A stretch of 64,000 nt of DNA from an uncultured Lutibacter sp. GTDB lineage: Bacteria > Bacteroidota > Bacteroidia > Flavobacteriales > Flavobacteriaceae. Shown here piece by piece: positions 43,224-51,733 of this stretch. The DNA lies in contig NZ_CANLRG010000009.1 of assembly GCF_947493565.1 (NCBI RefSeq), positions 1 to 64,000 on the forward strand, written 5' to 3'. The position numbers were made by a program, and so were the translations under genes. A model generated the notes under the pieces. The model saw nothing but the letters and a program-made list of their open reading frames with translations. It did not search any database and was not told the DNA's origin. Each line of letters starts with the position of its first letter. The first letter of the stretch is position 1.

Positions 43224-43955
43224 ATGGAAGTAAAAAAATATCCCAGTGCAATTTTAGAAAATTACAGTAAAATTTTAATGCAATTAGGTCTTGTATTGGC
43301 TTTGTTTATTGTATATGAATTTATCAATATGAAAACGTATCCTACTCCTGTTAAAGAGTTAGTAGGCACCATGTCGGTTGAAGATGATACTGAAGAAGTT
43401 ATTGAAATTAAACCAATTGAAGTATTAGAACCTCAAGCAGCAAAAGCTGTTATTCCTGAAAAAATAGTAAAAGTAGAAGATGAGGTTGAAATTCAGGAAA
43501 CAATTATTGAGTCAACAGAAACCGACGAAATGGAAGCAATTAATATGGATATTAATAAAGATATTGTAGCAGTTGAAGAAGATGAGGATATTGTAGAGGA
43601 TGTTGCTTTTGTGGTTATAGAAAATGTGCCAATTTTTCCAGGATGTAAGGGCAATAATGCAGAATTAAGAGAATGTTTTTCAAATCAAATATCAAAATTT
43701 GTTGCTAAAAGATTCAATTCAGAACTGGCTTCAGATTTAGGTTTAACATCAGGCAGTATACAAAAAATATTTGTAATGTTTAAAATTGATAAAGAAGGAA
43801 ATATTACTGATATTCATGCAAGAGCGCCACATAAAAAATTACAAGAGGAAGCCATAAGAGTAATAAATTTATTGCCTCAAATGACTCCAGGAAAACAACG
43901 AGGTAGAGCAGTAGGTGTTAGGTATGGTTTACCGATTGTTTTTAGAGTTGAGTAA
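43224..43955 (+). CDS. Energy transducer TonB, acidic-linker type (copy 2)
   Basis: A 243-residue paralogue of the preceding TonB with the same plan: N-terminus YPSAILENYSKILMQLGL (compare HSKANLENYSRLFTQLGL), membrane helix at about 21-35, a very acidic linker (about 45-135) and a TonB C-terminal domain (VPIFPGCKGNNAELRECF through RYGLPIVFRVE). A tandem duplication is the simplest origin. The 264 bases between the two copies hold no gene, promoter motif or terminator that I can support. A hairpin terminator follows directly. Confidence 0.9.
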   Translation: MEVKKYPSAILENYSKILMQLGLVLALFIVYEFINMKTYPTPVKELVGTMSVEDDTEEVIEIKPIEVLEPQAAKAVIPEKIVKVEDEVEIQETIIESTETDEMEAINMDINKDIVAVEEDEDIVEDVAFVVIENVPIFPGCKGNNAELRECFSNQISKFVAKRFNSELASDLGLTSGSIQKIFVMFKIDKEGNITDIHARAPHKKLQEEAIRVINLLPQMTPGKQRGRAVGVRYGLPIVFRVE

Positions 43956-43984
43956 AAAGATCCCGTTTTAACGGGATTTTTTTA
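43954..43984 (+). terminator. Terminator after the second tonB
   Basis: Stem GATCCCG(TTTTAA)CGGGATT, preceded by A-runs and followed by seven T. Confidence 0.85.
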
Positions 43985-44049
43985 TAAACAAAAGCTAATT
44001 ATTAAAGTATATTTGTATCATAATTAATTACTTTAGTAAAAAAAATAGG

Positions 44050-44793
44050 ATGAATATTAACCAATATTTAGATTCAACATATTTAAAAACAGCAATCCAA
44101 GCTGGAATTTCTGAAGAAGAAACCGAAAATAGAGTTAAAGAGCTAGTTAATGAAGCTATTGAAAATAATTTCAAACTAGTAATGATTAGGCCTAAGTTTG
44201 TTGCATTAGCTCATAATATGATAAAAGAAGCTAATTCTACAACCTTAGTGGGTACAGTTATTGGTTTTCACGAAGGAACCTATACAACTTCTCAAAAATT
44301 AGAAGAAGCACAACAAGCAATAAATAATAAGGTTGATGAGTTAGATTATGTAGTAAATTATGAAGCTTTTAAGAAAGAAAAAATTAATTTAGTCAAAGCT
44401 GAAATTTTTCAAGGTACAAAATTAGCTTTGGAGAATAATAAAGTTGTAAAATGGATTATAGAAATTGCTGCCTTAACAACTAAAGAAATTGTGATGCTTA
44501 CACAATTGATAAGAGATGTAGTTCTAGATAATTTTGGAGAGGAAAATGCAACTAAAGTATTTGTAAAATCTTCCACAGGATTTTTTAAAACAGAAGGAGG
44601 TAAACCTAACGGAGCAACATTTGAGGCTATGGAATTAATTGTTGAAAATGCAAAACCACTACCAGCAAAAGCAGCTGGAGGGGTTAGAAATTACGATGAT
44701 GCCGTAAAAATGGTTAATTTAGGTGTAACACGTATTGGAACATCATCAGCTAAAATAATAGCAGATGGAGGAACAAGTAAAGAAGGGTATTAA
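44050..44793 (+). CDS. deoC: Deoxyribose-phosphate aldolase
   Basis: Cleaves 2-deoxyribose 5-phosphate to acetaldehyde and glyceraldehyde 3-phosphate. It has 247 residues with N-terminal YLDSTYLKT (family LDHTxLKP), Asp in DELDYVVNY, the Schiff-base Lys in VFVKSSTGF, and the second Lys in [13 protein letters not shown]. First of a run deoC, acetyltransferase, remB with gaps of two and zero bases. A -7-like TATATTTG sits at 44008-44015. Confidence 0.95.
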   Translation: MNINQYLDSTYLKTAIQAGISEEETENRVKELVNEAIENNFKLVMIRPKFVALAHNMIKEANSTTLVGTVIGFHEGTYTTSQKLEEAQQAINNKVDELDYVVNYEAFKKEKINLVKAEIFQGTKLALENNKVVKWIIEIAALTTKEIVMLTQLIRDVVLDNFGEENATKVFVKSSTGFFKTEGGKPNGATFEAMELIVENAKPLPAKAAGGVRNYDDAVKMVNLGVTRIGTSSAKIIADGGTSKEGY

Positions 44794-44795
44794 AA

Positions 44796-45374
44796 ATGAG
44801 CAACTATTTTGCACATGAAACTGCTGTAATTGATGAGGGTTGTGAAATTGCAGCTGGTACTAAAATATGGCATTTTAGTCATATCATGCCTCATTCAAAA
44901 ATTGGTGAAAACTGTAATATTGGTCAAAATGTAGTCATTTCCCCTGAAGTCATTTTAGGTAAAAATGTGAAAGTTCAAAACAATGTTTCCATATATTCAG
45001 GTGTTATTTGTGAAGATGATGTTTTTTTAGGCCCTTCAATGGTATTTACCAATATAATTAACCCAAGAAGTGCTATTGTTAGAAGAGGTAAGTATCAAAA
45101 AACCATTGTTAAAAAGGGAGCAAGTATTGGTGCAAATGCTACAATTGTTTGTGGAAATGAAATAGGTGAATACGCCTTTATTGGTGCTGGGGCAGTGGTA
45201 ACCAAAAAAGTTTTACCTTATGCGTTGGTAGTTGGAAATCCTTCAAAACAAATAGGTTGGATAAGTGAATATGGACATCGATTAAATTTTAATAAAGAAG
45301 GTGTTGCAATATGCCCTGAAAGTGGTGAAAAATATCAACTAAAAAATAATCAAGTTCAAAAAGTTTCGAAATAA
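44796..45374 (+). CDS. Hexapeptide-repeat N-acetyltransferase (WlbB/WbpD-like)
   Basis: A 192-residue left-handed beta-helix acyltransferase. Hexapeptide repeats run from the N-terminus ([43 protein letters not shown]) to [20 protein letters not shown]. The string KIWHFSHI and the conserved NNVSIY match WlbB/WbpD, which acetylate a UDP-amino sugar for surface polysaccharide synthesis. No other sugar-nucleotide gene is nearby, so the substrate is inferred from family only. Confidence 0.9.
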   Translation: MSNYFAHETAVIDEGCEIAAGTKIWHFSHIMPHSKIGENCNIGQNVVISPEVILGKNVKVQNNVSIYSGVICEDDVFLGPSMVFTNIINPRSAIVRRGKYQKTIVKKGASIGANATIVCGNEIGEYAFIGAGAVVTKKVLPYALVVGNPSKQIGWISEYGHRLNFNKEGVAICPESGEKYQLKNNQVQKVSK

Positions 45375-47450
45375 ATGATAATGAATAAAGCTACTATTAG
45401 TTTACTTTTCCTATTGTTATCAGTTAGTGTAACAGCCCAAATAGAAAAATACCCTGTTTTTCAAGATTGTGATTCTTTAGAAATTTCTAAAATTGAGAAA
45501 TGTTTTAAAGTGAACGTTAAAAATAAAGTTATTGATGCCTTTAGAATACCTGAAAATTTACAAAAAGAAAATTTTCAAGAAACGGTAAATATCGTTTTTT
45601 TAGTAACCGCTGAAGGAGAATTAAAAGTAATTTATGTAAACTCTCCCTATAAAGAACTTAAGGAAGAAGTGCAGCGTGTTTTTTCAACCCTTCCAATTAT
45701 CACACCTGCAAAATATAACAACCATCCTGTTGAGATGAGATTTGTTTTACCACTTAGTATTCCATTTAATAACAACGAAAATCAAATAATTGTTGAAGAA
45801 AAGGCTGAAATAAAAAGAGAAAAATTAATTTCTAATATTGAAACTTTAAAAGAAACTCAAAAAAACACACTGTTTCCAGAGCATCAAAGTGAGCTAAACA
45901 TTCCTTTTACTCATGCAGAATATACTACGTTTGATTCTTATTTAGATCAAGCTTCAAATTCCCATACTGCAGTGAAACCTTATTTATTTTCTGAAGTAAA
46001 ACAATATATTGATTTAGATGCTCAAAAAAATAAATTAATGAAACCCAAAAATACGTGGTTTAGTAAAAAACTTTTAAATGAACATATGGCTTTTGTTAAG
46101 GGAAAAGATTATTGGTTTACAATTGACCCCATAGTTGATTTACAGGTTGGAAAAGATAGCGAAGGAATAAGTACCTTTAACAATACTAGAGCAATTCAAG
46201 TGAATGGTGGGTTGGGCAAAAAATTCAATTTTTCAGCAAGCTTTTATGAAAGTCAAGGACGTTTTGCCGAATATGTGAATAAGTATGCGGAGTCTATAAA
46301 ACCAGATGGAGGAAATCCAGCAATAATTCCAGGAAGAGGAATAGCCAAGGAGTTTAAATCTGATGCGTATGACTATCCAGTTTCAGAAGCATACATTTCA
46401 TACACTCCAAACAACTTTTTTAACTTTCAATTTGGTCATGGCAAAAATTTCATTGGAGATGGATATCGATCTATGTTCTTATCTGATGTAGCTTCTCCAT
46501 TTACCTCGTTTAAAATTAATACTAATTTTTGGAAAATTAAGTACACTAATATGTGGATGTGGATGCAAGATGTAAGACCAGAATTAACGGTTGATGGGGC
46601 TTATAAACGAAAGTTTATGGCCATACATTATTTAAGCTGGAATGTATCAAAAAAGTTAAATTTAGGTTTATTTGAAGCTGTTATTTGGGATAACGTAAAT
46701 GATAGGGGCTTTGATGTAAATTACCTAAATCCGCTTATTTTTTATACAGCCATTGAGTTTTCTTCGGGTTCAAGAGCTGGAAATTCGTTATTAGGATTTA
46801 GTTTAAAATATAAAATGAAGGATATTTCTTTATATTCACAAGTATTAATTGATGAGTTTCGAGTTTCTGAAATGACCAGCAATGATGATTGGTGGGGGAA
46901 TAAAAATGGTATTCAAATTGGCGCAAAGTATTACAATGCATTTGGTGTTGACAATTTATATTTACAAGCCGAATATAATTCAGTGAGGCCATACACATAC
47001 TCTCACGATGAATTAAATTATAACTTTGGACATAATAATCAACCTTTAGCTCATTTATGGGGTTCTAATTTTAATGAAACAATTGGAATTGCTCGCTATT
47101 CAAAAAATAGATGGTTTGCCAATGCTAAAGTACTCTTTGGTAAAAAAGGATTTGATTATAAAAACAGTACAGATACTTTTAGCTACGGAGGAAACATTTA
47201 TAGAGATAATGATGATAGAGCTTCAGAATATGGAAATCATATAGGACAAGGAAATAAAGCAAATATTTTTATCGCTGATTTTCAATTAGGATATTTGGTA
47301 AATCCAGCAACTAATTTAAAAATATTTGGAGGTTTTACATTTAGAGATTTCAATCCAAATGCTCCAACAAATGCTTTTGACACTTCAAATTCTACGTGGA
47401 TAACTGTTGGTTTAAAAACCGATGTATTTAATTGGTATTTTGATTTCTAA
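45375..47450 (+). CDS. remB: RemB-type gliding motility outer membrane protein
   Basis: A 691-residue protein whose architecture matches the gliding protein RemB described in Flavobacterium johnsoniae. A signal peptide (about 1-21, ending VTAQ) precedes a domain resembling the TonB C-terminal fold (about 25-133, YPVFQDCDSLEISKIEKCF to RFVLPLSIPF). A variable linker follows, then a large beta-barrel (about 225-691, including FQFGHGKNFIGDGYRSMF and YLNPLIFYTAIEFSSGSRAG, resembling capsule-assembly Wzi). The start ATG overlaps a second ATG two codons on. It lies directly after the acetyltransferase gene. The motility role is inferred from the match. Confidence 0.88.
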   Translation: MIMNKATISLLFLLLSVSVTAQIEKYPVFQDCDSLEISKIEKCFKVNVKNKVIDAFRIPENLQKENFQETVNIVFLVTAEGELKVIYVNSPYKELKEEVQRVFSTLPIITPAKYNNHPVEMRFVLPLSIPFNNNENQIIVEEKAEIKREKLISNIETLKETQKNTLFPEHQSELNIPFTHAEYTTFDSYLDQASNSHTAVKPYLFSEVKQYIDLDAQKNKLMKPKNTWFSKKLLNEHMAFVKGKDYWFTIDPIVDLQVGKDSEGISTFNNTRAIQVNGGLGKKFNFSASFYESQGRFAEYVNKYAESIKPDGGNPAIIPGRGIAKEFKSDAYDYPVSEAYISYTPNNFFNFQFGHGKNFIGDGYRSMFLSDVASPFTSFKINTNFWKIKYTNMWMWMQDVRPELTVDGAYKRKFMAIHYLSWNVSKKLNLGLFEAVIWDNVNDRGFDVNYLNPLIFYTAIEFSSGSRAGNSLLGFSLKYKMKDISLYSQVLIDEFRVSEMTSNDDWWGNKNGIQIGAKYYNAFGVDNLYLQAEYNSVRPYTYSHDELNYNFGHNNQPLAHLWGSNFNETIGIARYSKNRWFANAKVLFGKKGFDYKNSTDTFSYGGNIYRDNDDRASEYGNHIGQGNKANIFIADFQLGYLVNPATNLKIFGGFTFRDFNPNAPTNAFDTSNSTWITVGLKTDVFNWYFDF

Positions 47451-47467
47451 CAAACAAAAAAATATAC

Positions 47468-47500
47468 AAAAAAAGCAGAGTATATTACTCTGCTTTTTTT
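47468..47500. terminator. Bidirectional terminator
   Basis: Perfect palindrome AAAAAAAGCAGAGTA/TACTCTGCTTTTTTT between remB and the convergent CoA-transferase gene. Confidence 0.88.
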
Positions 47501-47547
47501 AACAAGTTAATTTAAGAATATTTCTTAAAAGGGATGTTAATCAACTA

Positions 47548-48816
47548 TTAACTTGTTGCTTCAAAATATTCTCTCTCTATAGCTTCTCTATGATCTGGAT
47601 GTGCAATTTTGGTCAAGGCAGCAACACGTTGTTGAATAGTTTTTCCATATAAATCAGCAACGCCATATTCAGTTACAATATATTGTACATGGGCTCTTGT
47701 AGTAACTACTCCAGCACCTTTATTTAAAAAAGGTACAATTCTACTAATTCCTTTATTAGTTACTGAAGGTAATGCAATGATTGCTTTTCCACCATCACTT
47801 AAAGAAGCTCCTCTTATAAAATCCATTTGTCCACCTACTCCTGAATACATTCTAGTTCCAATAGAATCTGCACAAACTTGACCAGACAAATCTACTTGAA
47901 TAGCTGAGTTGATAGCAACCATTCTAGGATTTTGTCTAATAATAGAGACGTTATTTGTATAATCGCAAGATCGCATTTCAATAAATGGATTGTCATCAAC
48001 ATAGTCATATAAACGTTTAGAACCTCCTAAAAATGTTGTAAGTGCTCTACCAGCATTTACACCTTTGTAATTACCATTAATTACATCTTTTAAAATAAGG
48101 TCAATAACTCCATCTGAAAACATTTCAGTGTGCAATCCTAAATCTTTATGATTTCCTAAACGAGATAAAACGGCATTAGGAATAGAACCTATTCCCATTT
48201 GTAAAGTACTTCTATCTTCAATTAGTTCAGCAATATTATCACCAATTTTGCTTTCTACTTCAGTAGGTTCGGTGGTAGGAAATTCGTGTATGGGTTCACT
48301 TTCTTCAACAAAAGTATCTAATTCAGAAATATGAATTAACCCTTCACCATGAACTCTTGGCATTTTATCATTTATTTGAGCAATTACGTGCTTGGCGTTT
48401 TCAATAACGGCTAATATAGCTTCAACAGATACTCCTAAAGAGCAATATCCGTGTTTATCAGGAGTTGAAACTTGAATTAAAGCAACATCAACAGGCAAAA
48501 CATTTCGTCTAAATAAGTTAGGGACTTCACTTAAAAAAACAGGAGTGTATGAGCCATTACCAGCTTTTAAAGTATGACGTACATTTTTACCTATAAAAAG
48601 AGAGTTTACATGAAAACTGTCTTTATATTTTGGATCTGCATAAGGAGCATCACCTTCAATGTGTAAATGGCAAACTTCTACGCCTTTCAATTCTTCATGT
48701 CTTGCAGACATCGCATTAATTAAAACTTGAGGAGCTGCTGCTGCTGCTTGTATATATACTCTATCATTAGATTTTATAACTTTTACGGCCTCTTCGGCAG
48801 TTACTGCTTTATACAT
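47548..48816 (-). CDS. Acetyl-CoA hydrolase/CoA-transferase family protein
   Basis: A 422-residue protein of the acetyl-CoA hydrolase/4-hydroxybutyrate CoA-transferase family. N-terminal part ends near GEGLIHISELDTFVEES; the catalytic Glu is in LHTEMFSDGVIDLI, and the C-terminal domain reads VGGQMDFIRGASLS and EYGVADLYGKTIQQRV. It probably moves CoA between acetate or a short-chain acid and its CoA ester. Single gene; exact acid unknown. Confidence 0.92.
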   Translation of the reverse strand: MYKAVTAEEAVKVIKSNDRVYIQAAAAAPQVLINAMSARHEELKGVEVCHLHIEGDAPYADPKYKDSFHVNSLFIGKNVRHTLKAGNGSYTPVFLSEVPNLFRRNVLPVDVALIQVSTPDKHGYCSLGVSVEAILAVIENAKHVIAQINDKMPRVHGEGLIHISELDTFVEESEPIHEFPTTEPTEVESKIGDNIAELIEDRSTLQMGIGSIPNAVLSRLGNHKDLGLHTEMFSDGVIDLILKDVINGNYKGVNAGRALTTFLGGSKRLYDYVDDNPFIEMRSCDYTNNVSIIRQNPRMVAINSAIQVDLSGQVCADSIGTRMYSGVGGQMDFIRGASLSDGGKAIIALPSVTNKGISRIVPFLNKGAGVVTTRAHVQYIVTEYGVADLYGKTIQQRVAALTKIAHPDHREAIEREYFEATS

Positions 48817-48931
48817 AACTAATTATTAAATTTTTCTTTTCACAAATTTAAATAGGTTTTTAAGTTTAAAAGCTGTCAAATGTCACACTTTTAACTGCTT
48901 TTTTGTATAAAGTCAATATTAAAATCATAGC

Positions 48932-48962
48932 TTTGAAATTCTTTTTTTTAAAAGTACCTTTG
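48932..48962 (+). promoter_or_regulatory. Bacteroidota-type promoter of map, exact match
   Basis: TTTG (48932-48935), exactly 19 bases, then TACCTTTG (48955-48962), a full match to the consensus. The map ATG lies 21 bases downstream. Confidence 0.85.
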
Positions 48963-48983
48963 CAACTCTAATTTTACAGTTAC

Positions 48984-49793
48984 ATGATAAAAATTAAAAC
49001 TCGTGAAGAAATTGAATTAATGCGAGAGAGCGCTTTAATAGTTTCTAAAACATTGGGTATTTTAGCTAAAGAAGTTAAGCCAGGAGTAACCACATTATAT
49101 TTAGATAAATTAGCAGAAGAATTTATTAGAGACCATGGTGCAAAACCAGGATTTTTAGGCTTGTACGATTTTCCAAATACACTTTGTATGAGTCCAAATG
49201 CGCAAGTAGTACATGGAATACCCAACGACAAACCTTTAGAAGAAGGCGATATTATTTCAATAGATTGTGGTGCGTTAAAAAATGGTTTTTATGGAGACCA
49301 TGCCTATACATTTCAAGTAGGAGAAGTTGCTGAAGACGTAAAACAATTATTACAAGTAACCAAAGAGAGTTTGTATGTGGGAATTAGAGAATTTAAAGTA
49401 GGAAATAGAATTGGTGATGTAGGGTTTGCAATTCAAAATTACTGTGAAAATCATGGATATGGAGTTGTAAGAGAATTAGTAGGTCATGGCTTGGGAAGAG
49501 ATATGCATGAAGATCCTGAAATGCCAAATTATGGAAGAAGAGGTAGAGGTAAGAAATTTGTAGAAGGGATGGTAGTTGCCATTGAACCTATGGTGAATCT
49601 TGGAACACAACATATAAATCAATTAAATGATGGTTGGACTATTTTAACTAAAGATGGTAAACCAAGTGCGCATTTTGAACATGATGTAGCCATTGTAAAT
49701 GGAAAACCGGAACTTTTATCAACTTTCAAATACATATACGAAGCATTAGGCATTGAAAGCAATGAGGAAGATGAGTTTAGACAAAATTTTTAA
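48984..49793 (+). CDS. map: Methionine aminopeptidase (type I)
   Basis: Removes the N-terminal Met from nascent proteins. It has 269 residues and the five metal ligands are readable: SIDCGALKNGFYGDHAY (two Asp), VGHGLGRDMHEDPEMP (His), VVAIEPMVNLG (Glu) and HFEHDVAIVNG (Glu). It has an exact-match promoter. Its stop overlaps the start of the methyltransferase gene by one base. Confidence 0.97.
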   Translation: MIKIKTREEIELMRESALIVSKTLGILAKEVKPGVTTLYLDKLAEEFIRDHGAKPGFLGLYDFPNTLCMSPNAQVVHGIPNDKPLEEGDIISIDCGALKNGFYGDHAYTFQVGEVAEDVKQLLQVTKESLYVGIREFKVGNRIGDVGFAIQNYCENHGYGVVRELVGHGLGRDMHEDPEMPNYGRRGRGKKFVEGMVVAIEPMVNLGTQHINQLNDGWTILTKDGKPSAHFEHDVAIVNGKPELLSTFKYIYEALGIESNEEDEFRQNF

Positions 49794-50554
49794 TGAAACT
49801 TTTTAAACTTATACTAAATACCATACCTAGACCATTATTACTAAAAGCAAGTTATTGGGTACGTCCAATACTTTCGTGTTATTTAAAAGGAGCTACTTAT
49901 ACAGATCCTATTGATGGTAAAAGGTTTAGAAGATTTTTGCCTTATGGCTATGAAAAACAACGGAAAAATGCTTTATCTCCTAGTACATTATCTCTAGAAC
50001 GACATAGATTACTTTGGTTGTATTTAAAAAATGAAACTGATTTTTTTACTGCATCAAAAAAGGTATTACATATAGCTCCTGAACAATGTTTTTTAAAACG
50101 TTTTAAAGAGCAATCAAACTTAGATTATATCACAGCAGATTTATTTTCACCTTTAGCTGATGTAAAAGCTGACATTTGCAATTTGCCTTTTGAAGACAAT
50201 TCTTTTGACATTGTTTTTTGCAATCATGTGTTAGAACATATTGAAGATGATAAAAAAGCAATGAGCGAATTATATCGTGTTTTAAAGCCAAAAGGAATGG
50301 GGATTTTTCAAATACCTCAAGATTTAAATTTAGAAAAAACATATGAAGATTTTTCAATTACGTCAAAAGAAGATCGGAAAAAACATTTTGGACAATACGA
50401 CCATGTTCGTGTATATGGCAAAGATTATTTTGAACGATTGAGAAAAGTTGGTTTTAAGGTAAATGAACTTGATTATTCAAAAACACTATCTTCAGAATTA
50501 GTAATTAAATATTGTTTGGTAAAAGGTGAAATTTTACCAGTTTGTACTAAATAA
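49793..50554 (+). CDS. Class I SAM-dependent methyltransferase
   Basis: A 253-residue methyltransferase. SAM-binding region: KVLHIAPEQCFLKRF and DYITADLFSPLADVKADIC; motif IV-like DIVFCNHVLEHIEDDKKAMSE with the typical HVLEH, and post-motif YRVLKPKGMGIFQIP. The N-terminal basic part (YWVRPILSCYLKGATY) is family-specific. Substrate unknown. Co-transcribed with map. Confidence 0.92.
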   Translation: MKLFKLILNTIPRPLLLKASYWVRPILSCYLKGATYTDPIDGKRFRRFLPYGYEKQRKNALSPSTLSLERHRLLWLYLKNETDFFTASKKVLHIAPEQCFLKRFKEQSNLDYITADLFSPLADVKADICNLPFEDNSFDIVFCNHVLEHIEDDKKAMSELYRVLKPKGMGIFQIPQDLNLEKTYEDFSITSKEDRKKHFGQYDHVRVYGKDYFERLRKVGFKVNELDYSKTLSSELVIKYCLVKGEILPVCTK

Positions 50555-50586
50555 AAAAGAGAGCTAGAATAGCTCTCTCTTTTTTA
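50555..50586. terminator. Bidirectional terminator
   Basis: Stem GAGAGCTA/TAGCTCTC with A- and T-runs on either side, right after the methyltransferase stop and convergent with the phosphatase gene. Confidence 0.88.
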
Positions 50587-50597
50587 TTAAAATAACT

Positions 50598-51689
50598 TTA
50601 GTACGTTATAAACTCTAGTTTGTTCCCAATCGTTTTATCGGTAATTTCAACTCCTAAAATTTCTGCAATGGTTCTGGCAATTTGATTGCTATAAAGTTGA
50701 TTTTTATAGGTTTGTTCACCTGTACTTTTAATTTTGTTTCCAAAAGCTATCAACCAAACTTCATCTGCCCCCTCTATATCTTTGCCATGGCTTCTCCAAG
50801 TGTCAATTGGGTTTGTTCCTCTTCCATGATCTGTAGTTATAATAAAGGTTGTATTGTTTTTGTAAAAATTATCTTGCTGCGTAAACTCCCATAGTTCTTT
50901 TATAAAACCATCTGTTGTATTCGCAGATTGTAAATAAGCGCTATAATTTCCATCATGTGCAAAATCATCAGTTTCTCCGTAAGAAATATACATAAATTTT
51001 GGATGGTTCTTTTTCATATATTCTAAAGCATAATGATGTGTAAATACATCTAAACGAACTGAGCCCCAAGGACTAGGAGTTACTGTTTGAAGTTTGTTTA
51101 AATACGCCTCATAAATGGTTAATTCTTCTTCATTAGCAATGTCAAACCCCGCATTTACAGGTACACCGCTTCTTTTTTCATTTATGATATAAGGAAAAAC
51201 ATCCCAACTTGTAAATGCTGCTACCTTATTTTTATAAGTTTCAGATTGATTTATTGTTTCTAAAATAGTGGTATTTGGGTTTGGTAATTTACTATTGCTT
51301 ACAATTCTTTCATCATCAGCCTTTCCTGTTAAAATCTCATTATAACCTGGATAAGAAAACCATTTGTTGTTGGTTAAATCTACGTTATTTTCATGTTTTC
51401 TATTTCCATAAATCTGACCTTTTTCTTTAATGGTTGACCAAATAAAAGGAAATAAAATTTTTCTTCGCTCTTCAGGTGTGTTAGCCCAAAACTTATCTTT
51501 TAAATGAGTAATGTTTTTAGTGTATTTTTTATTTGAGATTAATAAAGAATCTGCTCCTCCAAATAATTCTTGCCAGCGTAAGCCATCTAAGGTTATTAAA
51601 ATTACATTTGGTTTTGTTTCTTTTTGCTGAGCACTTAGTACTACGCAGCTAAATATTAAAAGTGCTATTGATAGTATATTTTTTTTCAT
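50598..51689 (-). CDS. Secreted alkaline phosphatase-superfamily enzyme
   Basis: A 363-residue protein with a signal peptide ending VLSAQ (about residue 20) and an alkaline-phosphatase/phosphodiesterase fold. Metal-binding elements: LITLDGLRWQELFGG at the N-terminus, SYGETDDFAHDGNY, and ITTDHGRGTNPIDTWRSHG. The nucleophile is probably in the SYPGYNEILTG loop but I cannot fix it. Family members hydrolyse phosphate mono- or diesters in the periplasm. Last gene of the susC-susD-phosphoesterase operon, ending at a shared terminator. Confidence 0.9.
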   Translation of the reverse strand: MKKNILSIALLIFSCVVLSAQQKETKPNVILITLDGLRWQELFGGADSLLISNKKYTKNITHLKDKFWANTPEERRKILFPFIWSTIKEKGQIYGNRKHENNVDLTNNKWFSYPGYNEILTGKADDERIVSNSKLPNPNTTILETINQSETYKNKVAAFTSWDVFPYIINEKRSGVPVNAGFDIANEEELTIYEAYLNKLQTVTPSPWGSVRLDVFTHHYALEYMKKNHPKFMYISYGETDDFAHDGNYSAYLQSANTTDGFIKELWEFTQQDNFYKNNTTFIITTDHGRGTNPIDTWRSHGKDIEGADEVWLIAFGNKIKSTGEQTYKNQLYSNQIARTIAEILGVEITDKTIGNKLEFITY

Positions 51690-51733
51690 TGTAGTGTTTA
51701 GTTATTATTTTGAATTTATAGTTGATTTAAGTT

